Below are positions 27,397 to 40,600 of a stretch of 64,000 nucleotides of DNA, one piece after another (the first letter of the stretch is position 1; each line of letters starts with the position of its first letter). The notes under the pieces were generated by a model. The model saw only the letters and a program-made list of their open reading frames with translations, made no database searches and was not told where the DNA came from. The stretch is taken from contig NC_067127.1 in NCBI RefSeq assembly GCF_021347895.1, positions 15,844,984 to 15,908,983 of the forward strand, written 5' to 3'. A program made the position numbers and the translations under genes. The DNA is from Acanthochromis polyacanthus. Its lineage: Eukaryota; Chordata; Actinopteri; Pomacentridae.

Positions 27397-27560
27397 TGTC
27401 TTCCTCTCACTACCACCCACTACATCTGACATCTGTTCTCCACCTCCACCACACCTTTTACTCTACGTATCCTTCTGTCATTCTTCATACCACCTTCCTC
27501 TTCTCTCCTTGTTCCTCACCGTTCCTCCTTCTTCCATACTCACTCTCCTCTCCACCTTTT
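27397..27560. repeat. Long pyrimidine-rich tract
   Basis: About 160 bases on the plus strand are almost entirely C and T with scattered A and few G, built from irregular CTTC/TCCTC/CCACC blocks rather than a clean tandem unit. On the minus strand it is a purine-rich GGAGGAAGAA-type run. Such tracts can form triplex DNA or act as exonic/intronic splice signals, but no function is shown here. Confidence 0.7.
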
Positions 27561-27582
27561 ACGTGAGATTCTGCGGCTCTCC

Positions 27583-27840
27583 TCAGAGATCTGTCAGCAC
27601 ACACATACTGCAGCTGCAATGTGCGGGTGATAATGAAGTGTCTGGGAAAAGAGGATTAGGTGGAGTGGCGGGCATCATCCCTGTGGTATAAACGCTCATC
27701 TCTCCCTTAGGAAGGACACATAGAGCGTCTTTCACCTCAGTCCAACTGCCTGCCTCGGTGTCACTCTCAGCTAGCATACTGGGAAGGCTGCTGTGGCCCT
27801 CAGGAGGCAACAGTGAGGGGGCTACCACAACGACGGGCCC
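27583..27840 (-). other. Protein-like open frame, possible exon, function unknown
   Basis: A minus-strand frame of about 85 codons ends in TGA at 27583-27585. It has a composition less random than its neighbours: 'EGHSSLPSMLAESDTEAG', 'SWTEVKDALCVLPKGEMS', 'PATPPNPLFPDTSLSP'. It lies in a locally GC-richer region next to the pyrimidine tract. An in-frame stop lies upstream of 27860. I recognise no family. It could be part of a last exon or an old coding fragment, or simply chance. A good acceptor-like site (CTCTTCTCAG, exon base 27882) lies just upstream but opens a different frame. Confidence 0.15.
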
Positions 27841-30313
27841 TGCTCCTAGGGGATGCTTGGCGTTTCATCCACTGACACCCATCTGAGAAGAGCATAACAG
27901 GCACCAGAAAAGTGAAGATCTTCACCAGGGGAACAGGATGATGTGGAGAGAAATATATAGAGGGTGAGTGAGAGAGACAGCGGAAGAGAGAGGGGAAGAG
28001 AGACTCCTCCTCTTCCCTGTGGTCTGACAAAAAGATGACAGCTTTCCTCTGGAGCTTGCTCTGCCCTCCCTGGGCTGAAACCTTCCTTGTAGGCAAGTGG
28101 CCTGTCAGACACTGCTAACTAGGCTGCCCCATGAGAGATGCAGAAAGCTCGACAGTTTGTTACTGGTTGGCAAAAGGCCGTCGTCGCAGGTCAGTGTCTG
28201 CGCAGAAAGTGTCGGTGAAGTGCGACTAATCAGCCACCAACCATCACTTTAGAGATGCTCACGTGAACATGCTCCTTCCTCTACTCCCACAGCTAGTTCA
28301 AAGACCCACTATCAGTGCACAGTCGCACACAAGCCTCACATCTAAATACCACCTCGGCTCTACTGTAAACTTTAGGCACCTAATGGCAGTTAAGGTGCGG
28401 TGTGTTGTCTACACGTGGTTTTGTGATGAATAGTTAGTGGGTATGGACTCTTCAAGCAATGTAAATCCTCAGGCATCTTCAGTATGTACAGGTCCATAAG
28501 CTAGCTGTAAAAATCCATGTAAAGCAGTAATAAAGATGCATTTTGAGTTTGTAACTCTGATCTGATAAAGAGCTAAGTGGGATAGAAATGTCATTATATA
28601 AAAGAAAAAAATGTGGCAAGTGTGTTACTGACCATCACATTTTTTGGATAGCCCTACTTCTAAGTGATCGCCATACAACTACATGCACCTTCTAATGTGT
28701 TTGTGACACCTCAAAACTATGAGTTATAATCTGCTCAGCCAAATTTGAATGATTAAAAAACAATCAGCACTCTTTGGCACGTTTGCTGAAGGCCCTGAAA
28801 CCAAAGCAATTGTGACAAAGTTGTAGCTTCTCGCAAATGTCAAATACCACTATGATGTCACGTGACATGACTTGTTTGTGGTTTGAAAACAAACAGACAT
28901 TAAAGTCTGGTTGGTGCTCACCTTTTCAAGCTGTTTTAGTTCAGTTGTTTGGGCCACACTAGGGTTCAATTTAAAATTTCTGGAAACAGCTTTCACATCA
29001 GCCCAAATGAACTGCACTAACCAAGGAAATAAACCTTAGTTCATTTTAACTGACCCAAACAGGACCGCTACTACAGTGCTGTCAGTTGTTTTTGTGTGCG
29101 TTTTTATTACTCTATTAAAACTACTCATTAATATGGCATGAAGCTTCAGTAATTTCAACGATACACATCGCAACACAAAAATTAGCCAAATGTGGTGGTT
29201 GGCAAAATGAATTTATTGATGGCAAAATGACTATTTGGTATTGCCAATGATGGTACCAGCTGCTGACAGGACATCTCATCATTCTTAGAAATTTAAAATA
29301 GAAAGCCCAGCTGTTCAGTAAATTGAGGCATTCGTGGAAGATGCAGAGCTAACTAGCAAACCAAAGGCTGCAGTAACTCGTGGTCAAGTTGGCCAACCAT
29401 GAATGCAAATGCGCTCATGTTTATCTAATGGTATAGTGATGGGGGAGTGGTCATGCTATACACAGCTTCTTCAATTTCTAATTTTCCAAAAACAATCCTG
29501 AACACAACAATGATTAAAAATAGCTTTGCAGGATGGTGTTATATTTTCCATTTGGCAAGCATCCGCTGGAATGCTCCAAGTCCGCAAATGTGCATGCATA
29601 CAAAATTTGTGTCCCGATAGAGTGTCCGTGTGCCAACTACACGACAAGGGCAGCAGTGCACATGCTCAGCAGTATTGTGCATGCACAGAATACGTAGACG
29701 CTGACCCACTGCGTATGTGTGGAACAAGTGCTCTATGTGGGCACCCAGCAGACTAGAAAGTAGCATAAAAACAGCAACTGCACATCTCTGGTGTCTGCAA
29801 CTGTGTGTGTTTGAGAATTATCAACTCCACTGTTCAGTACTACATAGCTTCACATGTCTATACCAATTATTCTCTATTGTCTATAATTGAAACAATTTTT
29901 GGAACACATATGGAATTTTTCTTTACACAGACTAAAATAGCAGAATCGTAAATGGTACATTTACATCTCACAATCCAGCTGTAATTTACTAATCTCAGTG
30001 ATTAAGCAAAACACAGTCAACCGCACAAATTTAGTATTAATAGTCCGTGTAGCTTCCCTTTCACCAGTGTGTGGTCTCATGATCACACCTGAAAATGAAA
30101 CCAAAAGAGCAACAAACCACGCTGTATCAGCCTCGTACAATTACAAAAGACAAAACTATTATTTGCTCTGAAGTAAACGGCTGCTAGGATGAGGTTATTC
30201 CACCTGACCGGGGGGCTGTTCATTGATTTAATGGCTCTGCTGTTTGGCAATGTCCTACTAATTTCTTTCATGGATTTCCACTGGGTCCTCAGCTACTTTC
30301 ATCACTGTTAGCA
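27841..30313. other. Non-coding DNA, no gene recognised
   Basis: There is no supported gene or repeat. A short GA-rich patch (about 27957-28010) and a near-duplicate 'GGCAAAATGA' pair around 29203-29230 are the only local structures seen. Open frames here are short and random. Confidence 0.45.
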
Positions 30314-30502
30314 GGCGGCTGTGGTTCAGGTGGTAGACCAGGCTGTCCACAAATCACAAGGTTGGCGCTTTGATCCCCGCCCTGCTTCCCGAAGGGCAGC
30401 CAAGCACCTTACACAGCAGCTCTGCTAGCACTGGTGAAAACATTGTAAAGCTTTTAAAGTACCACCAAGGTAGACAAGCCCTATATAATTTACATATAAA
30501 GA
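30314..30502 (+). mobile_element. tRNA-derived SINE (internally shortened)
   Basis: The head GGCGGCTGTGGTTCAGGTGG contains an A box (TGGTTCAGGTGG, 30322-30333). It is followed by 'GTCCACAAATCACAAGGTTG' and a B box 'GCTTTGATCCC' (30367-30377). This is close to the percomorph ROn1/AFC-type head as I remember it (GGCTCAGGTGGTAGAG...GTCCACTAATC..AAGGTTGGCGGTTCGATCCC). The body is much shortened and passes quickly to 'TTGTAAAGCTTTTAAAGTAC' and 'CCCTATATAATTTACAT', the GCGCTTTGAGTA...GCGCTATATAAATGCA tail. Its 3' tail is related to that of the minus-strand copy at 9992-10222. It is old and inactive. Confidence 0.82.
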
Positions 30503-33225
30503 GTAGACGGCATGGAGGCTATCCCTGTGCTAAGGAATTCATTTCTATTAAACTTCAAAGAAAAGTCATTAGACTGTAGGTTTGATACAGAACCCCTCAT
30601 AACTGAGCTTCAGGGTTCAATTCAGGTTGTACATTAAAAAAAAAATGATTTTTTTAAAGTGGTGGAATGCATGTTTCTTTCTTCCTATTTGCCTTTTGTT
30701 CCACCTGTCTGTCATTGAAGGGCCCTGTCTTCCTAATATGTACTTTGCAAAAATTTCTAAAGCATGCAATCTGTGTAAACAATTTCAAAATAACAGGGTT
30801 CCATATGATTGGTATATTGGCATATACTTCCATCTCTGAATAATTTGGGAGCATGTGCCTAAGCTCTTAGAGCCTCGTGTGATGTCCTTGTAATAGCCTT
30901 GCTGTGATTGGTGAGACCATGGGATGGGGTAGTGCCCTGCTAAGAACTGTCCCCGTCTGTCAGATCTCATCACTCCATCGTGCATTGCTGGGGGCAGCAG
31001 GACCAAAACTGACCACTGAGTCAACTGACAAGACAGCTCAGCATCCAGTTATCCCAGAATAAGAATCACACACACAGGCACACTCACTTTAAAATTCAGA
31101 CAGCCACACAGACATGTTGTCTTGGGAGCAAATGCGTGCACAGTCATGTTCACATTCACACACACTGTCACGAGAACGCACTGTCAGAGGGATACATACA
31201 TACACGTAATAGACACAGACACATGCATGCAAAAGAAAATAGACAGCGCATTGAAGTGTGTGCAGGATCCACCCCCAAAACAACCACAATAAAGTCTGTG
31301 CGGGATACAAATGTGCTCTGACACTGGGGTTGGTAATGTATTGAGTTGTCTAAAATCTTAACAACTGACCCAGAAACGCTGTGCACAAGAGGGGTTTGGG
31401 GTAAGGGAGGAGGTCATGTGTGATGTAATGTGGAAGAGAACTAAATTGACATTTTCTTGCCCACTTCTCAAGCCCCGTAGTGGTATTCTCACTTTGCGTT
31501 CAATGAGGGGTGACAGAGTAAGGTGAGCAATTCTTAAACTGAGTGAATGTTCTTTGTTGTACAAAAGCAAGTGAATTGCTAAGTGGCTGAAATGTACATT
31601 CTGTAGGACGGAAAAATATCATTCTTCTTTTTAGAGAGAGCAATAGAGAGGGGACAAAACAGACAGAGAGAGAGAGGCTACAGAGGTCAAACACAAAGTA
31701 AAACAAGCAGCTGCAATATGTTTACAGCAGTAACCCTGAGGGAAGGAGAGGACCCAACTGCAATATCACATATATTTATTTTCAACTAAATGATTCAGAG
31801 AATTTAAGTTGGCCTACTGCATGCTTTTGTTGTTTCCCTGCAGACACAAAAATATGTGCAAAAGTGCAAAAAAGCATATGCAAAAAAATGTATATATACC
31901 AGACCTTTAAAAACAATCAGAACTTTTTTATAATGTATATTTGTTTTATAATAATTTAAAGGCTTCATATTTTACCAAGACTGTAATATAAAATGTAGCA
32001 GCATGCAGTGACTGGTATAGCCAGCATTTCAAACCGATAAGGCTCCAGGCTTTCTCAGTCCCTTGGTTCAATGTACGACAGGAGAGATTCAAGAGGAGTG
32101 CAGCCTTCCACCTGAAATGACCCCTCAGTGACAAGAGCTATGTGAGATTCTCTTTCAGTCTGAAAATGGTCCTGAAAATAGGTGGTTAGGGTAGTGAGAA
32201 TCTCTAGTGCAATTCTCCATCACAGAGCTACAACCCCATTTTTCCCTGAGTTTCTCAGATTTTTATATCCACTGGAAGCCAACACCAGCATGTTTTAGTA
32301 CTCCTTAAGGAGAGAAGAAAAAGAAAAGAATCTGTAGCATGCCCTTTGTAGTCAACTTGTGTTTTTTTTACTTAGTCTAAAACACTAATTAATTCCAGTA
32401 CTTAAATAACAGTGGTCAGAAAAATCTGTTTTAGACATACAGGAAATGAAAGCTATCAAGTGTAATTAACAAGACTTTAAATAGAATATGCATTAGACAA
32501 AAACTCTCTGAAAGTTCTACATTATATATACATACCGCTGGGGCGGCTTCCACAAAACTGTCAGTTTGATAGAAAAGTGCAACTGTGTGTCAAAGGGGAA
32601 ATTTCTCTTTGAGTGAAATGTCTCTGTGTGGTCTTGGTTGGGTCCACAAAGCTCGCTACACCACAGTCAGAGTGCTCCATACGGTTTGATATGCTGATAT
32701 GTGTACCGTTTAAAGTTAGACCCTCTCCCTCACCAGCACCGCAGTGCCAGAGATCAAGTGATGCCGTCAACTAGCTAATGACATGACTGCCGCAGGCAAC
32801 GGCCGGCAGCTTGATTTATACATAGGGACAGAGATGAATGATTCATAGGGTAAGAGAAAGATATCAGGACAAGTGGAAGCTATATGCTGCTCTTGCTCAC
32901 TTGTATTCACGCACACACATCTCTTCATAAACTCCTTGGAACACTCCCTTATGTCTCATAAGCTTAGCATTACTCAACTGACCAGTCTCGTTACCACTAC
33001 TCATAATGGTTCTGCAACTTTTTCCCTTCCCTCCTTTTGTCTCTACATTTTTATAACTGTTCCTCACACTGTCCTTCTTTCCCTCTAGGATTCATTGACT
33101 CCCTGTCCATTTCTTCTTCCCTACCCATTATAATGCAACGCTAATCCTAAATATGGAACCCACTGTTGTAGGATAAAATGAATGGCCCAATCATTCTGCA
33201 TCAATTAGTCCATCCATCACTGCTG
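30503..33225. other. Non-coding DNA with CA-rich patches
   Basis: No gene is recognised. Around 30606-30630 'CAGGGTTCAATTCAGG' resembles a B box but has no matching A box. From 31066 to 31232 there is a loose mix of CACA and ACAC motifs. 31637-31677 is GA-rich. Nothing else is identifiable. Confidence 0.45.
31066..31232. repeat. Imperfect CA-rich simple sequence
   Basis: Several short (CA)n runs, broken by other bases, are spread over about 165 bp. It is a decayed dinucleotide repeat region, not a clean microsatellite. Confidence 0.6.
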
Positions 33226-33307
33226 ATTGGAGGAGGGGGAGGATGGGGGGGGGGGGGGGGGGTGTTCCTGGTGACTGTTCTCTGTGGGGGCAGGAGGGAG
33301 GCAGAGA
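33226..33307 (+). repeat. G-rich tract with an 18-G run
   Basis: GGAGGAGGGGGAGGAT leads into 18 consecutive G (33245-33262), then after about 20 bases GGGGGCAGGAGGGAGG. There are far more than the four G-runs needed for a G-quadruplex on the plus strand. The exact length of the run is the kind of feature sequencing gets wrong. Confidence 0.85.
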
Positions 33308-36078
33308 TGGCACGAGAGCGAGCGTTCGCACAGAAATGCAATTTTCATCACTATTTGGGAACCGCAAACTGCAGTCCACCAGATGACCTTGTCCTGTTAA
33401 TTTCAGCTGAATGTCCTCTAAATTACGTCATCTCAGTAATAATTGGGTGCAACGATCTGACAGCACGGGGACACTTTTGAGATGATAATTTTTCAGTGAT
33501 GGTCACTTTTCATCATCTCCTTGTAAAACACAGAATGAAGATTTTTCATACAAAGAAGCAGATCAACTTGGCAGTGAGGCACATTAATTGTTGTGGCTTT
33601 CTCGCATGTTATCCTGTCAGTATAATGGGATACATATTTAATAAAGGCATAGCAACACTTGTGCACGAGCATATGCTGCAGTGTTAATGTACAAGTGCAC
33701 TTAAAAGTTCGCCTCACGTGGGATTTGTAGAGTTAAGTTGCTGTATAATTTCACTAAGTAAGTGCAATTTTCAAAATGACTTCTCTGCTTATGCAAGAAT
33801 GAGGCCAATTCAAATAGAACTTTTTTTTAATGTTCATTATTTAAATGAATATCATTGGCCCAAACCAATGTAAGAGGGTACTCCCTTATTTTGAGGTTGC
33901 TATGAAAAGCAAGCGTGAATGCAAAGTCCTGCACAACCCTACTGAAATTACAGCTAAATACGCTTACATATAAAAATACTATTTTGAACCACATAGAGAG
34001 AGATTAAACATATGGGTTGATGTTGTGTGTTTACCTCATAAACAGTTCCTAACAGCAGGGCTAATTCCAAAGAGGGGGACAGACACACATTTATTTGAGT
34101 CCTGTCCCAACCACACTTAAAAAAGCACAGGGAACATTAGAGCACAAATACGAGGCAGGCCTAGATCAGAGTGTAACTAACTCCCCTCTAAATATGAGGA
34201 GATAAGTAAATCCCCGGGGTACCCTGCTGACTGCAGAATCTTTGCATTCAATTTATCATTCTACATTATTTAGGCTACTCCATGGGGAAATACACTATCT
34301 CTGTCATAAGTTATGCTAATGGCTGTTACTACCATCTGTGAACTGGGGACCATCAGTCAAGCGTAGTGTGCAATCTATGAGCTATGAGAATAATATGTCA
34401 TCTTTGAGCGAGCAGTTTGGGGGCTTAAAGGAAGCTGGGATGGCTGTGGAGGGGACATAAGGCCATCCAGCCTAAACTGTCACATAGCACTATCCTATAT
34501 CTCGACCTACACCCCTCCCCCAGCACAGAGCGCCGTGCCCCGGTCCCCTCCAATCCACTCAATAAACAGGCCTTGGGCAGGACCCAGACAGAGGATAATG
34601 GTTCACCTGGAGGTGACAAGAAAAGAAAACAGAGCTCTTTGCATAACAAATGGAGATAGAGATAAGCCTAGTGAAGCACTTAGGAGTCCTGATAAAGGAT
34701 TATCCAAACATGTCTGAAACTGAATACACTGTCTTTTTTAAGGCATGCTGGAGTATTCTGTGGTAGTAGGAGTCAGTCCTGGACGTCTGGTCTGATAAAT
34801 TCACGATAAACACATATTTTCACATCACACTCAAAGGTCAAAGCCAGGAGTCTATTACATTTCTTCTGTTAAGTAGATTTGTAATATACAGGCATTATAC
34901 AAGCATGTGCACATCATCTTCTCAGAACAGCCACTAAGCACTGCCTTGTCATGTCACTGCGATTCTATATCCCATGACATCTTTAGCTGCAGAGGAGGCA
35001 AAGAACCACATGAGCACCACTGCAGTTGGGCACAATGACAGCAAGCATAATTAATCTCGTATATTCAAATGTGTTGGTACTCGCCATGACTCACACCGCT
35101 GTTTAGGAAACTTACGAGGGAGGAGTGCTAAGGGCCCCCAGCGCTGTAGCCTATGTTATGTAAGCAATGACAAAGGCTGGTGATTTCAGTGAGCGTTAGC
35201 AGCCCGTGGCTAAATTAGCCCAAGTCAGGACACACAAAAACAACCATGCATGCGCCCCCGCTGCTTGACTGGAGCAGAGAAAGGAGGCCCAACCTGAGAA
35301 GAACGATTTGTTTGGGTGGTCTAGTTAAAGCCTAGTGCTAAATGGGCAACGGTTCTGGTAAGAATTCTAATGAGCCAATTCCCCTCCTGGATGGAGACAT
35401 CAAAGGCAAGTGGAGCTCCCTCTCTCTGGCTACACAGGGCTTCATGGTATCATTACATGGCTCAGAGTGCGCTTGAATGCTTGTGTGTGTTAGTGAGTGC
35501 GAGAGAAAGAGACAAATAGGGGGAAAGGAGGGACAGACAACAGGATGTTTACATTAGGTCTATTCTTTTGGGACTGTGCCAGCATCCAGCCATGCTGTGA
35601 CACACATCACACGAGCAACCCGGTACCATTCATAATTACCCTCTATTCACAGAGGCCTCATTTAGCGTGCTATTATCAGAGATCATTGTTATTTTCCTCT
35701 ATGTATGTTTGGAATCCCAGTGAGACCAACATGTCTAACGCAGATAACAGGACTATTTTGGTTAACCCATTTGTGTACATAATACTGAGGACACACAACC
35801 CAGAGAGAATTCCCATCAGTGATTTCTAAGGATTTAATAGAGCATCAGGGCATAAGAATCATTGCTTACGAGTTATTTTTTTCTAAGCATAAATAATGCT
35901 AGAAATATAAAAATGTGTTTTCAGGGTGCAGAAAAAAAAAATCTCGCCCAGGCTTTATTTTTACTTATTTCAATCCTTTTGTACACTGCTCTGGCTGCCA
36001 ACCAACAAAAAAATCAGCAAAAAAAATGTCCTGCCTATTTTGCTGAGACCACGTAGTACTCTTGAATTAATGATCCGA
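33308..36078. other. Non-coding DNA, no gene recognised
   Basis: There is no exon or transposon. The portion from about 35040 to 35420 lacks simple repeats and has homeodomain-type and TCF/SOX-like words (CATAATTAATC, TTCTAATGAGCC, CATCAAAGG). It may be regulatory, but this is only a composition impression. Confidence 0.4.
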
Positions 36079-36126
36079 TATATATAGATATATGTAGAGA
36101 GAGAGAGAGAGAGAGAGACAGAGAGG
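36079..36126. repeat. TA/GA compound microsatellite
   Basis: A short TA-rich run (GATATATATAGATATATG) passes directly into (AG)n from about 36096 to 36118, followed by CAGAGAGG. It is a compound dinucleotide repeat. Confidence 0.9.
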
Positions 36127-36827
36127 TAAAATGTTTGTCTACAAAGACACGTAAACATAGGGGACAAACAAAAACCTCACAGGCCATGCAAGGCTAGAAA
36201 CAGTCCTAAAAGTGTGGAGGCGGTGAAATAACTTCGATAAAGTAAAGACTTTGTCCAGTTTTCACATACTGGCAGGAGGCCCACTTCCAGAAGTGTGAGA
36301 ACCAAGCATGGCTCAGGTGTGTGAGGCCAGCAAGATGGATCATCCTGTTGTGAAGCTGCCCCTCTACAGAGCCCCGAGAAGACAGCTGGAAGATAAGGAG
36401 GGCCCTATATGAGAGCACATCTCCTCTTTACATCGATCCTTACCGCCACCGAGGCAGGAGGTCTTCACATGTCAAGCCGCAGATAGAGGTAGAGAGGGTG
36501 GGCAGGGTGACAATGCAGAGAACAGTTTTGCAGGTTTAGCGGCCACCTTCGAGTGATAAAGACACTAGAAGATAAAACCCCTCTTGGCCTCACGCAGATA
36601 AAAGACCAACGGCGTAGAGCTTTGTTTTAGGGGGAAAATAACATTTTTAGCTTTGTGGTAGATAACAGTAATCTCCAGTTATAATCATCATTCTTTACCA
36701 TGGACCAAAAAATAAACACAACCTTCACAAAAGCTGCACGTATGAGAAATTTTAAAATAACACACTTGTGACTTGACTTGTTGTGGTCATTATTAATGCG
36801 AGAAATGTGAGCCTTAGCATTTTGGAG

Positions 36828-37019
36828 TTAATTGACCTTATATCTTGTGCCAGAAACTTGGCAGGAATAGCATCGCTGGAAGTCAATTAAGAATGAAAAG
36901 AGGCTTTGCTCTCAAAAAAATGGCACCAGCTACAATTAGAATTCCTCTGGAGTTAATAAGCACAGCTGCAGGTCACAATCAACTGAAATGTTTTCTTGCA
37001 AAGTGAGACGTTAATTGAC
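36828..37019. promoter_or_regulatory. Candidate regulatory cluster: three TTAATTGAC motifs
   Basis: The nine-base word TTAATTGAC occurs at 36828-36836 (plus), 36882-36890 (as GTCAATTAA, minus) and 37011-37019 (plus), all within 192 bp. Further TAAT/ATTA cores (CAATTAGAATT, GAGTTAATAAG) lie between. TAATTG/CAATTA cores are the usual binding word of homeodomain proteins. No conservation or occupancy is shown, so the role is inference. Confidence 0.25.
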
Positions 37020-37611
37020 ACATAAGATCGCATGCTTCATTGTTGACGGCCACAAATTCAACTTGATTCTTGTTGGTGCTGTGTCGAAACACAGCAATCT
37101 GTTATTAGTTGAAGAGGCGACTGGATCAATCAACAAGGCTAAGATTTGGAGAACCGTATCAAGGTGATTTGCCACAAAATAACAATAATGAAAATATAAT
37201 AGCAAAGAAAATTGCTTCTTGTGTTTCTCTGTACAGTGCAAATCAATTCTAAGGGTGGACTGCAAGAGAGACAGACAGCAATCAGGAGGACAGTATATTC
37301 AGCTTTACCGGGCCTCACTTGGTTATAGAGACGCATGTTTGTAACCTCTGATCTCAATCACAGAAATTCTTAAAATGGTTGTGTGCTGAGAACCTCTCCA
37401 TGTCACTGATGGATTGAGATTCCACACTGCGAGCTTGCAGTCTTAACCATGTATCAGACAAGATAAGGGGCCACTCCAGACTGCATGATTGGATGTGAAT
37501 AAGGTTTCAACAGCCCCGTGCGCACTCTAATGGTGCACTGAGCAGTTAACTATGCTGTGGCTTTGATGTTGCTTTATGCCCATCCGTTGCCTGACAGGCG
37601 GTAAATCTCTA

Positions 37612-37630
37612 TAAATAAATAAATAAATAA
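37612..37630. repeat. (AAAT)n microsatellite
   Basis: There are four to five tandem TAAA units. It is short and clean. Confidence 0.9.
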
Positions 37631-40600
37631 CACAGAAGTGTCATCTTGCAAGGTGCAGGAATTCTGTCAGAAATATGTTGTTTACTACTAAATCAATTTC
37701 TAAAATTTATTTGCAGGAGTACCATCTAATTTGGTGGGAACACTTGACATGTGTGTTAAAAGTGTAACATTTGAAAGTTTCTCCCCTGCTGATGGTTTAA
37801 CTCTTAAAAACGTATCTGAGCAGCAAAGTTTTACATTTCAAAGTTTTTTTCCCATGAAAATAATCCTTTCCTGTCTGAAAATGACTTGGATGCATCTCTA
37901 CGTAGTCCTTGCCTCTTTTCACACACACACCTCCAACTAATGGTAGCTTGAGCACACCAGCTCACCTACAACTCTTCTCAAACACTGTAAAACTACTTTA
38001 GCCAATGGCAAGTTGTAATATTGGGGTAATTCAGCCAAATGTGTTTAAAAAGAATTTTTTTTGTAGAAAAGAATGATGATTCAGAGAGCCACACTGCACA
38101 AAGTAAAAGGAATAGTTTGTTGGGTTTGTTACACACGAAACCTCGAAAGAATCGGAATCTGTGTTTTTGAGATGGACATCAGGACATTGCAGCTTCAACA
38201 TTAAACGCCTCAGTCATGCTGCTTATTTCAATCATGGCTTGTCTTTCAGCATATAAAACACACCATTTCGAAATAAATAAAAACATTTTTTACAGGAAGA
38301 GATCATTAACCCATCTATCTACTACAGTTTAATGATTACAAAGAAACAGAATATGGCTAAATAAAATCAGGTCATACAGTTGATAAATGGACACTCAGCT
38401 ATGAGTGAAGACGGATGCTCATAGCTGCATTATATACAGCTTTAAAAATGTCAATTACGATGACTCATTCATTGTGATCTTCAACATGTACTCAGGGAGA
38501 ACATTTTTGTAAAGTTATAGATTAGATTAGATAGATATATTAGACAGACACATGTACCAAGTTCTACTGTCTTGGTTGGGATAACACTGTACAACTGAAG
38601 GCTGTCAGGAGACACATTTAAAGTGACAGCCAACACAGATGGATAAACAGATAAGGCTGGAGCAGTGACCTTGTTTCATTGTCATTATCAAAATCCCCCT
38701 TGGGACTAAAAATTAACATCTCACATGTAACTGGGAGCATTTTACCCCCGTTTCATCTTATTGTGCTACCAAATGATTATTTCAATCATGTCACTGCAAA
38801 AGTCAGAATTCAGGAAAAATAGGAACAGTGGGATGGGGCAGTAGCATTCTACGGGATTTCTGTACCCATTATCCCCACACCACAGTCGACTGCCTCAGAT
38901 TTCCTCTGTTGCTTTGATGATAATGTTCTTCGGCAGGCCACTAAAGTAATGGCCATCTCTCTGTGTGGCACAGTGCAAGGTTGCCCTGCACTCCGTTCTA
39001 ATGTTTTGGATTTAAATTTAGCCACATTTAACGCAGACACTTGAAAAGAAACAGGCACAGAAGTGTGCCACAAACTAAAGAATATACGTGTAGATGCAAG
39101 ATCTTACACTACAATGAAAAACTAAAGCTTTCACTTACCTCCCCCACCTCCCAGAAGACTGGAGTTTGCTGAAAAGAGAGACAAAATGAGTCAGTTAAGT
39201 GGAAAAAGATATTAATCATTCAATAGAGTCAATAACATTTGGTTATTTTTAGTTTGGATTCTGCAACAGTGTAACATCTCATAAATACATCTGTAAGTTT
39301 GATTATCTAAATGATTGATGATAATTCCTTAAATGTGTCATTTATATCATCTATCAAATTCCACAAAAAAGAGTAGTATTGTTTGGGGAAGGATGAAGAA
39401 GGGTCTGAAATTGGCTTGAACGATAACACAGTTATGTTACAGGTTCTCGTATCACTTTCTCAGTTAAAGCTGTAATCACACCTTTGAATGGCTGTCTACA
39501 AGATTTAGCATTTTGATGGGAGGCTCCAACAATATCACACTCATCTGCTGAGAACAAACAACATGAATGACATCCAATAGTTTATCACATCCCCAACAGA
39601 CAAGTGATCAATGTGCGACGCAGTGTTTTTCTTTACATATTAAATTAGCAGGTTGGCAACAATTGAGTCATTCAGTCAGCAGCTAATGTGACTGTGAGGT
39701 TTGCTTCTCACAAGTCAGAGACTGTTGATATGTAAAACACCCTCAAAGAAAAGCCCAGCTCACTGAAGTGTGCCGTCAGCTTTAAGACACCAATAGTATG
39801 ACCTCGCCCTGTGTTCACGAATGACTGAATCCCCGACATTATCTGTAGTTTACTGGTTCAACTGAAGGTAACTGTCAGAGTGATATCTAACTGGAGAGTG
39901 TATCATTAAAAATGAACCCATTTTCATTTTGCTCTGTCAGTTACAGACAGCCACTGCACTTGAGAGAAGAAAGATTAGAGGGGATTTAAAGTACATCTGT
40001 TAATTTGCGTGTTACTGAAGGAAGGTAGCCTGCGTGTTTGAAGTGTAGTTCATACAGCGGGCAGTGAGAAGACTCATACACTGCAACCTGCCTTTAATGA
40101 TCCTCAGTTTCTGCTACAGAATCGGCTATCATTAGCAGTCAACACTACCCCATTAAAAGCTTATTATTTCTCAAAAACGTTTTTGTGCACAAGCAACAGA
40201 TAATGAACATGTGATATCAGGGAGCGTGCTCCACTCACAGCAAAGTTCTGTGGATTTTTTTGTTTTTTTCTCCCCTGATAATGTGTAAAAAGTGACTTCT
40301 GGAGTTCACTCAGTTTCCACATGTTTCTGTGAAACCATTATGGCTTTGTATTGTTCTCACTTGAGCACCACACATATGAGTGGGCACGACAAAGAAAACT
40401 CTCCCACTGCAGAATGTGTTTCATCAAAGGGCTTTTGTTAAATATATGTGTGTGTGCGTCTGTGTACACATACAGTATGAGCACAACATACACAAACAAA
40501 AAACAGCAACTCAAACAGGGATGTACTGACAATCCACTGTCATGTTTACAATAGCTCCTCTCTAGGTTTTTCTGTGATGAAAAAGACACTTGTGCTCTTC

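Noticed and set aside
30606..30630. B-box-like GGGTTCAATTCAGG after the SINE at 30314-30502
   Set aside because: No A box at the right distance; may be chance or a worn fragment.
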